Below are positions 1 through 8,645 of a stretch of DNA of 64,000 bases, piece by piece. The position numbers and the translations under genes were made by a program. The stretch is from contig CALMYO010000088.1 in the NCBI GenBank assembly GCA_937873685.1, positions 1 to 64,000 on the forward strand, read 5' to 3'. The stretch's first letter is position 1. Each line of letters opens with the position of its first letter. Origin of the DNA: an uncultured Paracoccaceae bacterium. GTDB lineage: Bacteria > Pseudomonadota > Alphaproteobacteria > Rhizobiales > Rhizobiaceae. A model generated the notes under the pieces. It saw only the letters and a program-made list of their open reading frames with translations, did not search any database and was not told where the DNA came from.

Positions 1-45
1 AGAAACTTCCGCAGGCGCGGTGGTATACCCACGAGTCGGTGGATT

Positions 46-2028
46 TTGATGTGCATCGCCGTGGTGCCAGCCTTGCGGCGGGGCAGGGAGGCCGGCCCGT
101 TTTCCGTCTCGACCGCGCCCCGATCATCGTCTCGCTGGGGGGGGGTTTCCCCCGCCGCAGCCGAAAAAGTCACCCTGATGGACCTGCTGTTCGGCGGCCG
201 CAACAAGCCGGCAAAGGAGCGCAGCGTCCAACAGCCGCGCAAGCAGCAGAAGGCGACCAAAGTCTACCCGAAGGCGCCGAAAGCAAACCGAACCACCGAA
301 AAGCGGCGAGCCGCCCCTGCCGACGCCGATCCGCAGCCGACGATCACGGGCCCGGAATACTATGCCTACAAGGCGTCGCCCGTCGTCGCGTTCGATTTCT
401 CCAAGCTGGCGCGAGACCCGCAGGTCAGCGGTGAGATTACCGGTGCGACCGGTCTTCCGTCGCTGGCTATGCCATCGCAATTCGCCGAGGCGGCGCGCCA
501 TTTCGAAGGCTTCAAGCCGGTCGCAGAGAAGGACATCGCCAAGGCGGTGCTCGATCACTACAGTTCCAGCCCGAAATTCCTCTGGGTCAGCGGTTTCGGC
601 ATTTCGCAGCATGCCGAGGCGGTGCTGAAGCTGCTTGGCGAGGCCGACGCCTGGGGATTGTCGGCGCAGGATTACGCGGTGGCGCCGCCGCCGGCCGCCT
701 GGTCGATGAACGACACGGCCGGCCGTTTGGCCGACCTTGCGCGCTTCGATGCGATGCTGACGCTGCGCGCGGTGCGTTATGCGCTTGACGCCTCGAACGG
801 CATTGTCGATCCGAACAAGATCAGCGGCTATCACGACTTTCCGAGGCGGGGCCTTTCGGTAGAGGAAGCCGTCGAGAAGCTTGCGGCAAGCGACGATCCC
901 GCAGCCTGGCTGAAGGCGCAGCATCCGCAGATGCCGGAATTCGCGGCGCTGAAGGACGAGCTGGCCGCGCTCGGCAAGCAGACGGACACAGTCATTCCCT
1001 TGCCCGACAAACTGTTGCTGAAGGCTGGCGGTGAAAGCGAGCACCTTGCGGCGATCGTCGCGGCGGTCGGTCGGCGCGGCACGGCGCAACTCAAGGAGAA
1101 GCATGCCGAGGCGCTGACGTTGGGCGAATCCGCCTCGGTCTACGACGAGAAACTCGTGGCGCTGGTCCGCGATTTCCAGAAGGAAAACGGCCTCAGCCCT
1201 GATGGTGTGATCGGCCCGCGCACGCTTTCGAAAATGACCGATCTTTCGGTCGCAGACCGGATGACGCGTGTGCGCCACGCCATGGAGCGGCTGCGCTGGC
1301 ATCCTCAGGTTTTCGGCGCGCGCCATGTGCTGATCAACCAGCCGGCCTTCACCGCAACGTACTACGAGGACGACAAGCCTGAACTGTCCATGCGCGTCGT
1401 CGTCGGCACAAAAGCGAACCAGACCTATTTCTTCCATGATGTCATCGAGACCGTGGTCTACAACCCCTATTGGGGCGTACCGCAATCGATCATCGTCAAC
1501 GAGATGCTGCCAAAACTCAGGCGCGATCCGTCCTGGCTCGACCGGCAGGGCTATGAGGTCGTCAGCGCCTCGGGCAAGCAGGTGTCGTCGAGTTCGGTCA
1601 ATTGGTGGCGGGTCGGCAAGAGCGTGCCCTATGGCGTGCGCCAGAAGCCGGGCTCGTCCAATGCGCTTGGCGAACTCAAGATCCTGTTCCCGAATTCGCA
1701 CGACATCTACATGCACGACACGCCGGCCAAGGCGCTGTTCCAGCGTGACGAGCGCGCCTTCAGCCATGGCTGCGTGCGCTTGCACGAACCGCGTCGCATG
1801 GCGGCGGCGCTGCTCAAGGTGCCGGAGGCGGAAATCGATGCGAGGATCGCCGGAGGCAAGAACCAGCAGGTCGTGCTGAATGAAAAGGTTCCGGTCTATG
1901 TAGCGTACTTCACGGCCTGGCCGGATGTCGACGGGAAGATACAGTATTTTACCGACATCTACGACCGCGACATGTATCTGGAACGCGCGGTCACAGCCAC
2001 GTCGCAAGCCCGCAATCCTCAGGGATGA
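46..2028 (+). CDS. L,D-transpeptidase (YcbB/LdtD type), N-terminus uncertain
   Basis: This periplasmic enzyme makes 3-3 cross-links in peptidoglycan or attaches proteins to it through a cysteine active site. A peptidoglycan-binding domain is visible around residues 365-400 (VYDEKLVALVRDFQKENG). The YkuD catalytic domain follows from about residue 410 to 600. Its signature is HDIYMHD, then SHGCVRLHEP, with the catalytic Cys at about residue 576. The middle region (residues 110-330) matches the scaffold domain of the large YcbB class. The first 45 residues do not look like a signal peptide, although the enzyme must be exported. The reading frame is open back to base 1, and a run of nine G lies at 137-145, just before the AAAEKVTLMDLLFGG segment that looks like the start of the mature protein. 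The true start may therefore lie upstream of the window, or the G run may hide a frameshift. The family assignment is secure; the start is not. Confidence 0.9.
   Translation: MMCIAVVPALRRGREAGPFSVSTAPRSSSRWGGVSPAAAEKVTLMDLLFGGRNKPAKERSVQQPRKQQKATKVYPKAPKANRTTEKRRAAPADADPQPTITGPEYYAYKASPVVAFDFSKLARDPQVSGEITGATGLPSLAMPSQFAEAARHFEGFKPVAEKDIAKAVLDHYSSSPKFLWVSGFGISQHAEAVLKLLGEADAWGLSAQDYAVAPPPAAWSMNDTAGRLADLARFDAMLTLRAVRYALDASNGIVDPNKISGYHDFPRRGLSVEEAVEKLAASDDPAAWLKAQHPQMPEFAALKDELAALGKQTDTVIPLPDKLLLKAGGESEHLAAIVAAVGRRGTAQLKEKHAEALTLGESASVYDEKLVALVRDFQKENGLSPDGVIGPRTLSKMTDLSVADRMTRVRHAMERLRWHPQVFGARHVLINQPAFTATYYEDDKPELSMRVVVGTKANQTYFFHDVIETVVYNPYWGVPQSIIVNEMLPKLRRDPSWLDRQGYEVVSASGKQVSSSSVNWWRVGKSVPYGVRQKPGSSNALGELKILFPNSHDIYMHDTPAKALFQRDERAFSHGCVRLHEPRRMAAALLKVPEAEIDARIAGGKNQQVVLNEKVPVYVAYFTAWPDVDGKIQYFTDIYDRDMYLERAVTATSQARNPQG
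137..145 (+). repeat. homopolymer of nine G in the 5' part of the L,D-transpeptidase gene
   Basis: Nine consecutive G residues followed by TTTCCCCC fall between the poorly conserved N-terminal codons and the recognisable mature protein. Runs of this length are prone to slippage, both in vivo and in sequencing. The other forward frame is also open across the first 430 bases, so a one-base change here would alter the leader peptide without hitting an early stop. Confidence 0.6.
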
Positions 2029-2124
2029 TGATCGGCCATTGGTCGATTACGGTTAACCAAAGGTTGAGGTTTCCGCCCATCGCAGGCTGGAACCCTTTAC
2101 TTCCCAACGTAAATACACAACCAT

Positions 2125-5064
2125 TTATTGCGCGATCAACTCGTCTGGTCGCGGTCGGAACTGGCGGTGTTCCGAAACGCTGGGGGAGCCGGAGGCGGCG
2201 AAAGCAGCGAGTCGCCGCTTCCGGTCCAGCATCTCGACATCGCTTGCCGTGTTGCATCGCCGTGGCATCGTTTCGCCAAGCGGGCCGCTGTCGACTGCGA
2301 AGGCATTCCACTCCCGCAACCGTCCCACCGAGGCAAAGAGCCACCGGAAGGGATCGTTGGGGTCGCGATGACGGGCGTCGAGATCACCGCCTTGCGCATG
2401 CCCGGCAAGATAGAAGACACCGTTCGACGGCGACAGGCGGGTGACGACATACAACTCGCACCCGAAATTCGGATGGTCGAGCGCGACCAGATCGCCGCGG
2501 CCAAGGCGCATGACGAGTTTTGCGCCCATCCGCTGCGTTTCCCAGATGGGCCGCCAGCCCGCGATCCGCGCATCCCGCTCCAGCGCGGGATAGCTGCGCC
2601 ATGTTCCGTCACGCATCTGGACGACATCGATGAACCGGACGCGCGGCCGCGCATGGGCGCGCATCCGGGAAGCCTTGCTTTCGACAACGGCCAGATCGAC
2701 CGCGTGAAGCCGTCTTTCAACACGGACCCGTTTGCATCGCGCCTGCAAGGCCTGAACGCCGCCGGCAAGCGCCAGATCGCGCAGGCGCCGGTCGGCAATG
2801 CGGGGAAGGTCGGTCGCGGTCAGGTCGCGCAGTGCCGTGCGAACAACGAAACGTTCGCTGCCCCGGCCATCCCGGCGAAAGCCGATCGGTGTTTCATCGT
2901 GCAGCTTGATGCGGTGTTTAGCCATGCAGCCGCGGATCAGTGAAACGCCCCACGTCCCGGCCAACCGCCCTGTATCGGCGCGAACCTTCTCATCGCATGC
3001 AGTCGCACCTGGAACTTTTTCCCTTTGCGGCGCAGCATGGCGGCAGGCAAGCTCCAAGGCGTCCTCGCCATGATGGCGCAGGTCGCGCCGGTCCTTTGCA
3101 CCCGGCCTTGCTGGAACCGGCGCAAGGAAGAAACGGGCTTGCGGCGCCAGTTCCTCGGCAGTTTCGATGGCGTCGCGCAGCAATTCCGAGGTCTCTGCGA
3201 TGCGCGCAGTGTTGGACACCGGCTCTGTCGATCCATAAATGGCGTCGCGGCGCTGCGGATCGAGAAGCGCCGCCCGCATGACGATACCCGGCCATGTCGG
3301 CAGTGCGCCGAAGGCTTGAACCGGCGTGCGGTCGCCTTTCCACGCATTCATGGCGGCATGGCAGAGCACAGTGTTTGCGCGATCCGCGCTACCGCCTTGC
3401 GACCTTGGCGCGATATGGTCGATCTCGATCGTCGGCCCAACCAGCGCCTCGGGATGGATTGGCAAACCCGAATAGGGGCAAGTAACCTTGCCGTCCGCGC
3501 CGCGCTGATCCAGCCACAGCGCCGCGCGCCTGCGATTTGCAGGCGTGGCGCGGGCGCCGATGCGATGCAGAAGCTCCGCGACATCGGCTGCCCTCTGCGG
3601 CGTGCGCCGCGATGCGGCGGCATGGATGTTTTCGAACACGATTTCGTCCGGTTGACCGAAACCGGCGATCATGGCCTGCAGCAGCCGGGCAAAAGCCGAC
3701 TGCCCCGGATGAGTGCGCCACGGTGGCCGCGGCGGTTCTTGCAGCACAATGCCGAGCCGGTCGAGATCGGCACGGGCGATGCGCCAGGCTTGTCGCGGCG
3801 AATGCGCAGGTCTGCCCGCCTCGCCGCCGAAGGCGAACAACAACGCGGCGCCGAGATCGGCAGGCAAGGCCTTGCGCGGGCCCTTCGGCAGTTGATCGAC
3901 GACCATACGCAGGCAGCGCGCAAGCGCGGCAAATGCCGGCACGGAAAGGTTTGCGTCCGGCGTTCGTTGCGTGCCGAGCGCGGCGGCAAGGATGGCGTCG
4001 CGACTGCCAAGCGGCAAAGTCGCCCAGAGCGCGCCGTTACGGGGAAAACGGCGCAACGCGGCCGATATACGGCACGAGACAATCACGGGCGGTGAATGAC
4101 CGGTCATGGCCGAAATCCGTTCGTTCTCATCGAGGCCGAGCGCAACGCCGGCCCTTCGCGCGGTCATCACCTCGCCGCGCAGGGCCATGTTGGCCAGGGT
4201 ATTGCGTTCTCTGCGCGACAGGCGGCGAAATGCGCCGTCGGATTGGCGAACGCGCAGCCGCGACAGGGCAAACAGCACGCGCACCGCCTCTTGCGATGGC
4301 AAGGCCGGCATTTCTCCATGCCCGCCCGGGGAGCTCCGTCCCGGTCCGGCGGAACGGCGTGGAGACGCGAAAGCCGCCGCCTCGATAGCCGCACGCAACC
4401 CATCCGTGAAGATCTCCGGGTTGAAGCGCATCTGGGCGCGCCACAACGCATCGAATTCGTTACGAACCTGGTGCGCCATGCGTTCCGGGATGCCTTGCAG
4501 ACTGTCCGTCGAAAGATGCGCGCGCCGGATCACCGCAAAGCGTTGCCTGACCGGTCCGGCATGACGTTGCCATAGCCTTTCGCCGAAGGTGCGGCTTGCG
4601 GGCGGCCGGTCGGTTGCTTCGTCGTCTGGTCCGCTCCCCAGCAGGTCGCCGTCCTCTGGTGGAGCTGGCTGCGAAGGCCGGCCGGTACGACGAAGCAAAT
4701 GCAGCAGGGCCCGGCCCGCCTCGTGCGGCGCAAGCGCACGGTCGAGCGCCTCGGCGCGTAACAGCCAGGGATCGCGCTCGAACGCATCATCGCAGGATTG
4801 CCCGGCCGGCGGCAGCAGACCGTTACGGCGCATAATCTCCACCAGCCGTTTGCGCCTGCGGCGCATCAGCCTGCGGCGTTGCTGGCGACGACGCAGGCGG
4901 CGGAACCGGTCAAGCGTTCTCGCGCCGTCATGCGCATCGTGCACGACAACACCGCACCAAACCGGCCCAGCGCTCACTGCCCCCGTCGCAGGCGCATTGC
5001 CCGAGCGGACCGCCGCCGCCCCGATCGAACGGGCTCCGATGTCGAATGCAAACACCAGTCCCAT
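2125..5064 (-). CDS. cas9: type II-C CRISPR-associated endonuclease Cas9, stand-alone
   Basis: RNA-guided DNA endonuclease of 979 residues, close to the compact type II-C size. RuvC-I is FAFDIGARSIG with D8. An arginine-rich bridge helix covers residues 51-81. RuvC-II is EIVFENIHAA with E478. The HNH domain has CPYSG, then EIDHIAPRS with H550, and N573 in AMNAWKGDRTP. RuvC-III is RHHGEDAL with H664, H665 and D668. All nuclease residues are therefore present. The C-terminus carries the type II-C hallmark DARHRDPNDPF followed by SGPLGE, as in the WED/PAM-interacting end of Neisseria-type enzymes. The ATG at 5064 is preferred because it places RuvC-I at residue 8; a TTG at 5091 would add nine residues. 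It lies convergent to the L,D-transpeptidase gene, with 96 bp between them and no cas1, cas2, csn2 or array on either side. A tracrRNA-like gene starts about 70 bp upstream on the opposite strand. What the protein targets, and its PAM, cannot be read from sequence. Confidence 0.95.
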   Translation of the reverse strand: MGLVFAFDIGARSIGAAAVRSGNAPATGAVSAGPVWCGVVVHDAHDGARTLDRFRRLRRRQQRRRLMRRRRKRLVEIMRRNGLLPPAGQSCDDAFERDPWLLRAEALDRALAPHEAGRALLHLLRRTGRPSQPAPPEDGDLLGSGPDDEATDRPPASRTFGERLWQRHAGPVRQRFAVIRRAHLSTDSLQGIPERMAHQVRNEFDALWRAQMRFNPEIFTDGLRAAIEAAAFASPRRSAGPGRSSPGGHGEMPALPSQEAVRVLFALSRLRVRQSDGAFRRLSRRERNTLANMALRGEVMTARRAGVALGLDENERISAMTGHSPPVIVSCRISAALRRFPRNGALWATLPLGSRDAILAAALGTQRTPDANLSVPAFAALARCLRMVVDQLPKGPRKALPADLGAALLFAFGGEAGRPAHSPRQAWRIARADLDRLGIVLQEPPRPPWRTHPGQSAFARLLQAMIAGFGQPDEIVFENIHAAASRRTPQRAADVAELLHRIGARATPANRRRAALWLDQRGADGKVTCPYSGLPIHPEALVGPTIEIDHIAPRSQGGSADRANTVLCHAAMNAWKGDRTPVQAFGALPTWPGIVMRAALLDPQRRDAIYGSTEPVSNTARIAETSELLRDAIETAEELAPQARFFLAPVPARPGAKDRRDLRHHGEDALELACRHAAPQREKVPGATACDEKVRADTGRLAGTWGVSLIRGCMAKHRIKLHDETPIGFRRDGRGSERFVVRTALRDLTATDLPRIADRRLRDLALAGGVQALQARCKRVRVERRLHAVDLAVVESKASRMRAHARPRVRFIDVVQMRDGTWRSYPALERDARIAGWRPIWETQRMGAKLVMRLGRGDLVALDHPNFGCELYVVTRLSPSNGVFYLAGHAQGGDLDARHRDPNDPFRWLFASVGRLREWNAFAVDSGPLGETMPRRCNTASDVEMLDRKRRLAAFAASGSPSVSEHRQFRPRPDELIAQ

Positions 5065-5096
5065 CGCGTCGTCCCGCAAGGGGTGTCGCAAGGGAA

Positions 5097-5125
5097 TTGC
5101 CGTTTCGTCCAGAGATTGCTATGGA
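5097..5125 (+). promoter_or_regulatory. putative promoter of the tracrRNA-like gene
   Basis: TTGCCG (5097-5102) and TATGGA (5120-5125) are separated by exactly 17 bp, and the second box is preceded by TGC, as in an extended -10. Transcription would begin near 5132, precisely where a 35-nt anti-repeat would have to start. The box lies between the cas9 start codon (5064) and the RNA, so divergent promoters would overlap. The -10 match is only partial. Confidence 0.4.
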
Positions 5126-5131
5126 ACACGG

Positions 5132-5212
5132 CGTTCCACCAGCGGAACACTGCCGCCCTCCGCCGACAAGGCTGAAGAGCCGCAACGCGAGGCGGGCTCC
5201 GGTCCGCCTCGC
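5132..5212 (+). ncRNA. tracrRNA-like RNA divergent from cas9
   Basis: The segment has the order of parts expected of a type II-C trans-activating CRISPR RNA. Bases 5132-5166 are a putative anti-repeat of 35 nt. Bases 5165-5181 form a nexus: GAC-AAGGC, then a small hairpin GGCT-GAAG-AGCC. The linker GCCGCAACGC follows (5179-5188), the same ten bases found at this place in the Neisseria meningitidis tracrRNA as I recall it. A hairpin with 11 paired bases and a UCCG loop ends it (5187-5212, GCGAGGCGG pairing with CCGCCTCGC). No T run follows, so termination efficiency is uncertain; a weaker GCCCT/AGGGC hairpin comes next at 5217-5239. The anti-repeat contains an internal GTTCC/GGAAC inverted repeat. 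No matching CRISPR repeat was found in the window. The call rests on structure, position beside cas9 and the nexus sequence; expression is unproven. Confidence 0.75.
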
Positions 5213-5244
5213 ACACGCCCTACAGTCTGTCTACAGGGCCTAGA

Positions 5245-5319
5245 GCGTTGTTCGATCAAATTGAATCGTTTGGACGCCGGGATCTTGTGTCCAAACAATT
5301 CAATTTGACCGAACGACGC
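5245..5319. repeat. imperfect 31-bp inverted repeat between the cas9 locus and pobA
   Basis: Arms 5245-5275 and 5289-5319 pair over 31 bp with three departures from perfect pairing (one of them G-T), around a 13-base loop. CTAG motifs lie just outside both arms (5240-5243 and 5321-5324), and the right side reaches the pobA stop codon. The core is much more AT-rich than its surroundings (TCAAATTGAAT). It resembles the dispersed intergenic palindromes common in Rhizobiales genomes, which is an inference without a search. As RNA it would fold into a strong hairpin and could end pobA transcription. It also marks the outer edge of the cas9/tracrRNA locus. Confidence 0.8.
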
Positions 5320-5320
5320 C

Positions 5321-6520
<1,200 letters not shown>

Positions 6521-6540
6521 TTACAGTCGAAGCGCGGACA

Positions 6541-6577
6541 AGAAAAAGGCCGCGGAGCGATTGCGCGCTCCGCGGCC
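6541..6577 (-). terminator. intrinsic terminator of rpsA
   Basis: A perfect 12-bp stem (6548-6559 with 6566-6577, GGCCGCGGAGCG) with a six-base loop is followed on the minus strand by a T-rich run. It lies 27 bp beyond the rpsA stop and before the pobA start, so it isolates pobA from rpsA transcription. Confidence 0.85.
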
Positions 6578-6603
6578 CGTATCGTTTGGATCACCGGGCA
6601 AAC

Positions 6604-8307
6604 CTACTCGCCGCCGCCCTGCTTCTTCAGCGCGGCGCCGAGGATGTCGCCGAGCGAAGCGCCGGAATCCGACGAACCGAACTGCGCCACCGCTTCCTTC
6701 TCCTCGGCGATTTCCAGCGCCTTGATCGAAAGTTGGACCTTGCGGTCCTTCTTGGAGAAGTTGATGACTCGCGCATCGACCTTCTGGCCGACGGCGAAGC
6801 GCTCGGGACGCTGCTCGTCGCGGTCGCGCGACAGGTCGGAACGACGGATGAAGCTCGTCAGGTCGTGATCGACCAGTTTCACCTCGATGCCGCCGTCGTT
6901 GATCGCGGTGACTTCCGCCGTGACGACGGCGTTCTTGCGCAGTTCGCCGGACGCCGCCGCCTCGCTGACGCGGTCGCGGCCGAGCTGCTTGACGCCGAGC
7001 GAGATGCGCTCCTTCTCCACATCGACATCGAGCACCACGGCGCGAACCATGTCGCCCTTGTTGTACTCCTCGATGACCTGTTCGCCCGGACGGTTCCAGT
7101 CGAGGTCGGAGAGGTGGACCATGCCGTCGACATCGCCGTCGAGGCCGATGAACAGACCGAACTCGGTCTTGTTCTTGACCTCGCCCTCGACTTCCGAACC
7201 CACAGGATGGTTCTGCGAGAAGCTCTGCCACGGGTTGTCGAGCGTCTGCTTGAGGCCAAGCGAGATGCGGCGCTTCACCGGATCGACCTCGAGCACCACC
7301 ACGTCGACTTCCTGGCTGGTAGACAGGATCTTGCCGGGGTGGACATTCTTCTTCGTCCAGCTCATTTCCGAGACGTGGATCAGCCCCTCGATGCCCGGTT
7401 CGATCTCGACGAACGCGCCGTAGTCCGTGATGTTGGTGACGCGACCGGTAATCTTCTTGCCGATCGGATACTTGGCGCCGATGCCCTCCCAGGGGTCGGA
7501 CTCCAGCTGCTTCATGCCAAGGCTGATGCGGTGGGTTTCCTGGTTGATGCGGATGATCTGCACCTTGACCGTCTGGCCGATGTTGAGGATCTCGGTTGGA
7601 TGGTTGACGCGCCGCCACGCCATGTCGGTGACATGCAGCAGGCCGTCGATGCCGCCGAGATCGACGAAAGCGCCGTAGTCGGTGATGTTCTTGACGACGC
7701 CGTCAACCACCTGGCCTTCCTCGAGGTTCTGCACGATCTCCGAACGCTGTTCGGCGCGGCTTTCCTCAAGCACGGTGCGGCGCGAGACGACGATGTTGCC
7801 GCGGCGCTTGTCCATCTTCAGGATTTCAAACGGCTGCGGGATGTTCATCAACGGCGAGACGTCGCGGATCGGGCGGATGTCGACCTGGCTGCGCGGCAGG
7901 AAAGCCACGGCGCCGTCGAGGTCGACGGTGAAGCCACCCTTGACCTGGTTGAAGATGACGCCTTCGACGCGCTCGCCCTTGCCGAATTTTTCTTCCAGCT
8001 TGACCCAGCTTTCCTCGCGGCGCGCCTTGTCGCGCGAGAGCACGGCTTCGCCAAGCGCATTTTCCACGCGCTCGACATACACCTCGACAGTGTCGCCGAC
8101 CTTCAGCACGGCATCCTTGCCCTTGGCGCCGAATTCCTTCAGCGGTACGCGGCCTTCGACCTTGAGGCCGACATCGATGATCGCCATGTCCTTTTCGATG
8201 GCGACGACCGTGCCCTTCACGACGCCGCCTTCGTAGGATTCCTGGGCATGGAAGGATTCTTCCAGCAGGGCTGCGAAATCGGCGGTGGGGGGATTGTATG
8301 GTGACAG
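6604..8307 (-). CDS. rpsA: 30S ribosomal protein S1
   Basis: The largest ribosomal protein, which binds mRNA and helps bring it to the 30S subunit. Six S1 (OB-fold) repeats are visible, for example GFTVDLDGAVAFLPRSQVD, YGAFVDLGGIDGLLHVTDM and YGAFVEIEPGIEGLIHVSEM. The C-terminus FGSSDSGASLGDILGAAL is the typical rhizobial end. The conserved rhizobial start region (FAALLEESF) begins at residue 11 here. A perfect Shine-Dalgarno AAGGAGG lies at 8318-8312, but no ATG, GTG or TTG follows it in frame before the conserved region. The only plausible initiator at the right distance is CTG (8307-8305), giving 567 residues, the normal family length. The frame is open further upstream, but those residues are not S1-like. 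cmk lies upstream on the same strand, the usual cmk-rpsA order. Confidence 0.95.
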   Translation of the reverse strand: MSPYNPPTADFAALLEESFHAQESYEGGVVKGTVVAIEKDMAIIDVGLKVEGRVPLKEFGAKGKDAVLKVGDTVEVYVERVENALGEAVLSRDKARREESWVKLEEKFGKGERVEGVIFNQVKGGFTVDLDGAVAFLPRSQVDIRPIRDVSPLMNIPQPFEILKMDKRRGNIVVSRRTVLEESRAEQRSEIVQNLEEGQVVDGVVKNITDYGAFVDLGGIDGLLHVTDMAWRRVNHPTEILNIGQTVKVQIIRINQETHRISLGMKQLESDPWEGIGAKYPIGKKITGRVTNITDYGAFVEIEPGIEGLIHVSEMSWTKKNVHPGKILSTSQEVDVVVLEVDPVKRRISLGLKQTLDNPWQSFSQNHPVGSEVEGEVKNKTEFGLFIGLDGDVDGMVHLSDLDWNRPGEQVIEEYNKGDMVRAVVLDVDVEKERISLGVKQLGRDRVSEAAASGELRKNAVVTAEVTAINDGGIEVKLVDHDLTSFIRRSDLSRDRDEQRPERFAVGQKVDARVINFSKKDRKVQLSIKALEIAEEKEAVAQFGSSDSGASLGDILGAALKKQGGGE

Positions 8308-8645
8308 GAGTCCTCCTTGACCGCCGCCGCAACGGGGCAGCGCGCGCCGGGGGTTGGTGTTGCGTTCGTATGCGCCCGCCCCCCGCCGGTCTTCGGCGGG
8401 CATGTCCGGCGCCTGGCCGGCCGCAAACCTTGTTACTTGGACCGTGTTGCGGCCGCGCCGTTGTGGCGCTCCGTCGCTTGGCCCGTCATTGCCGCGTTGA
8501 TGCGACGCCGGGAATACGCCCGGCCCGAAAACGCGCAGGGGGCGAAACGCCTCTCGCGCCGCCCCTTGGCCTGTCAAATTCGCGGAACACCGCGCGGCTT
8601 CCGCGAATCTGCATCCCGGAACCGTGTCTGCGGTCCATTGGACCG
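8308..8645. other. 338-bp spacer between cmk and rpsA with a 10-bp perfect hairpin
   Basis: This stretch holds no credible gene. It is the leader of rpsA and the trailer of cmk. At 8578-8608 a perfect 10-bp inverted repeat (ATTCGCGGAA / TTCCGCGAAT, 11-base loop) lies 37 bp beyond the cmk stop. It could be a cmk terminator without a clear T run, or structure in the rpsA leader, where S1 is known in other bacteria to regulate its own translation. The rpsA promoter was not identified with confidence. Confidence 0.5.
8311..8318 (-). promoter_or_regulatory. strong Shine-Dalgarno of rpsA that decides the start
   Basis: The minus strand reads AAGGAGGA here, a full complement to the 16S rRNA 3' end. 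The CTG codon three bases further on is the only near-cognate initiator at a workable distance in the S1 frame, which is why the start is placed at 8307. Confidence 0.75.

Noticed and set aside
124-2007. Long minus-strand open frame of 627 codons opposite the L,D-transpeptidase gene
   Set aside because: Arg/His-rich translation with no family resemblance; it is the usual antisense frame of a GC-rich gene.
2029-2124. Gap between cas9 and the L,D-transpeptidase gene as a possible mini-array or leader
   Set aside because: Only 96 bp, somewhat AT-rich, with no direct repeat; nothing can be supported.
3025-4095. Long plus-strand open frame inside cas9
   Set aside because: Opposite strand to a protein with full Cas9 motifs; composition is that of an antisense shadow.
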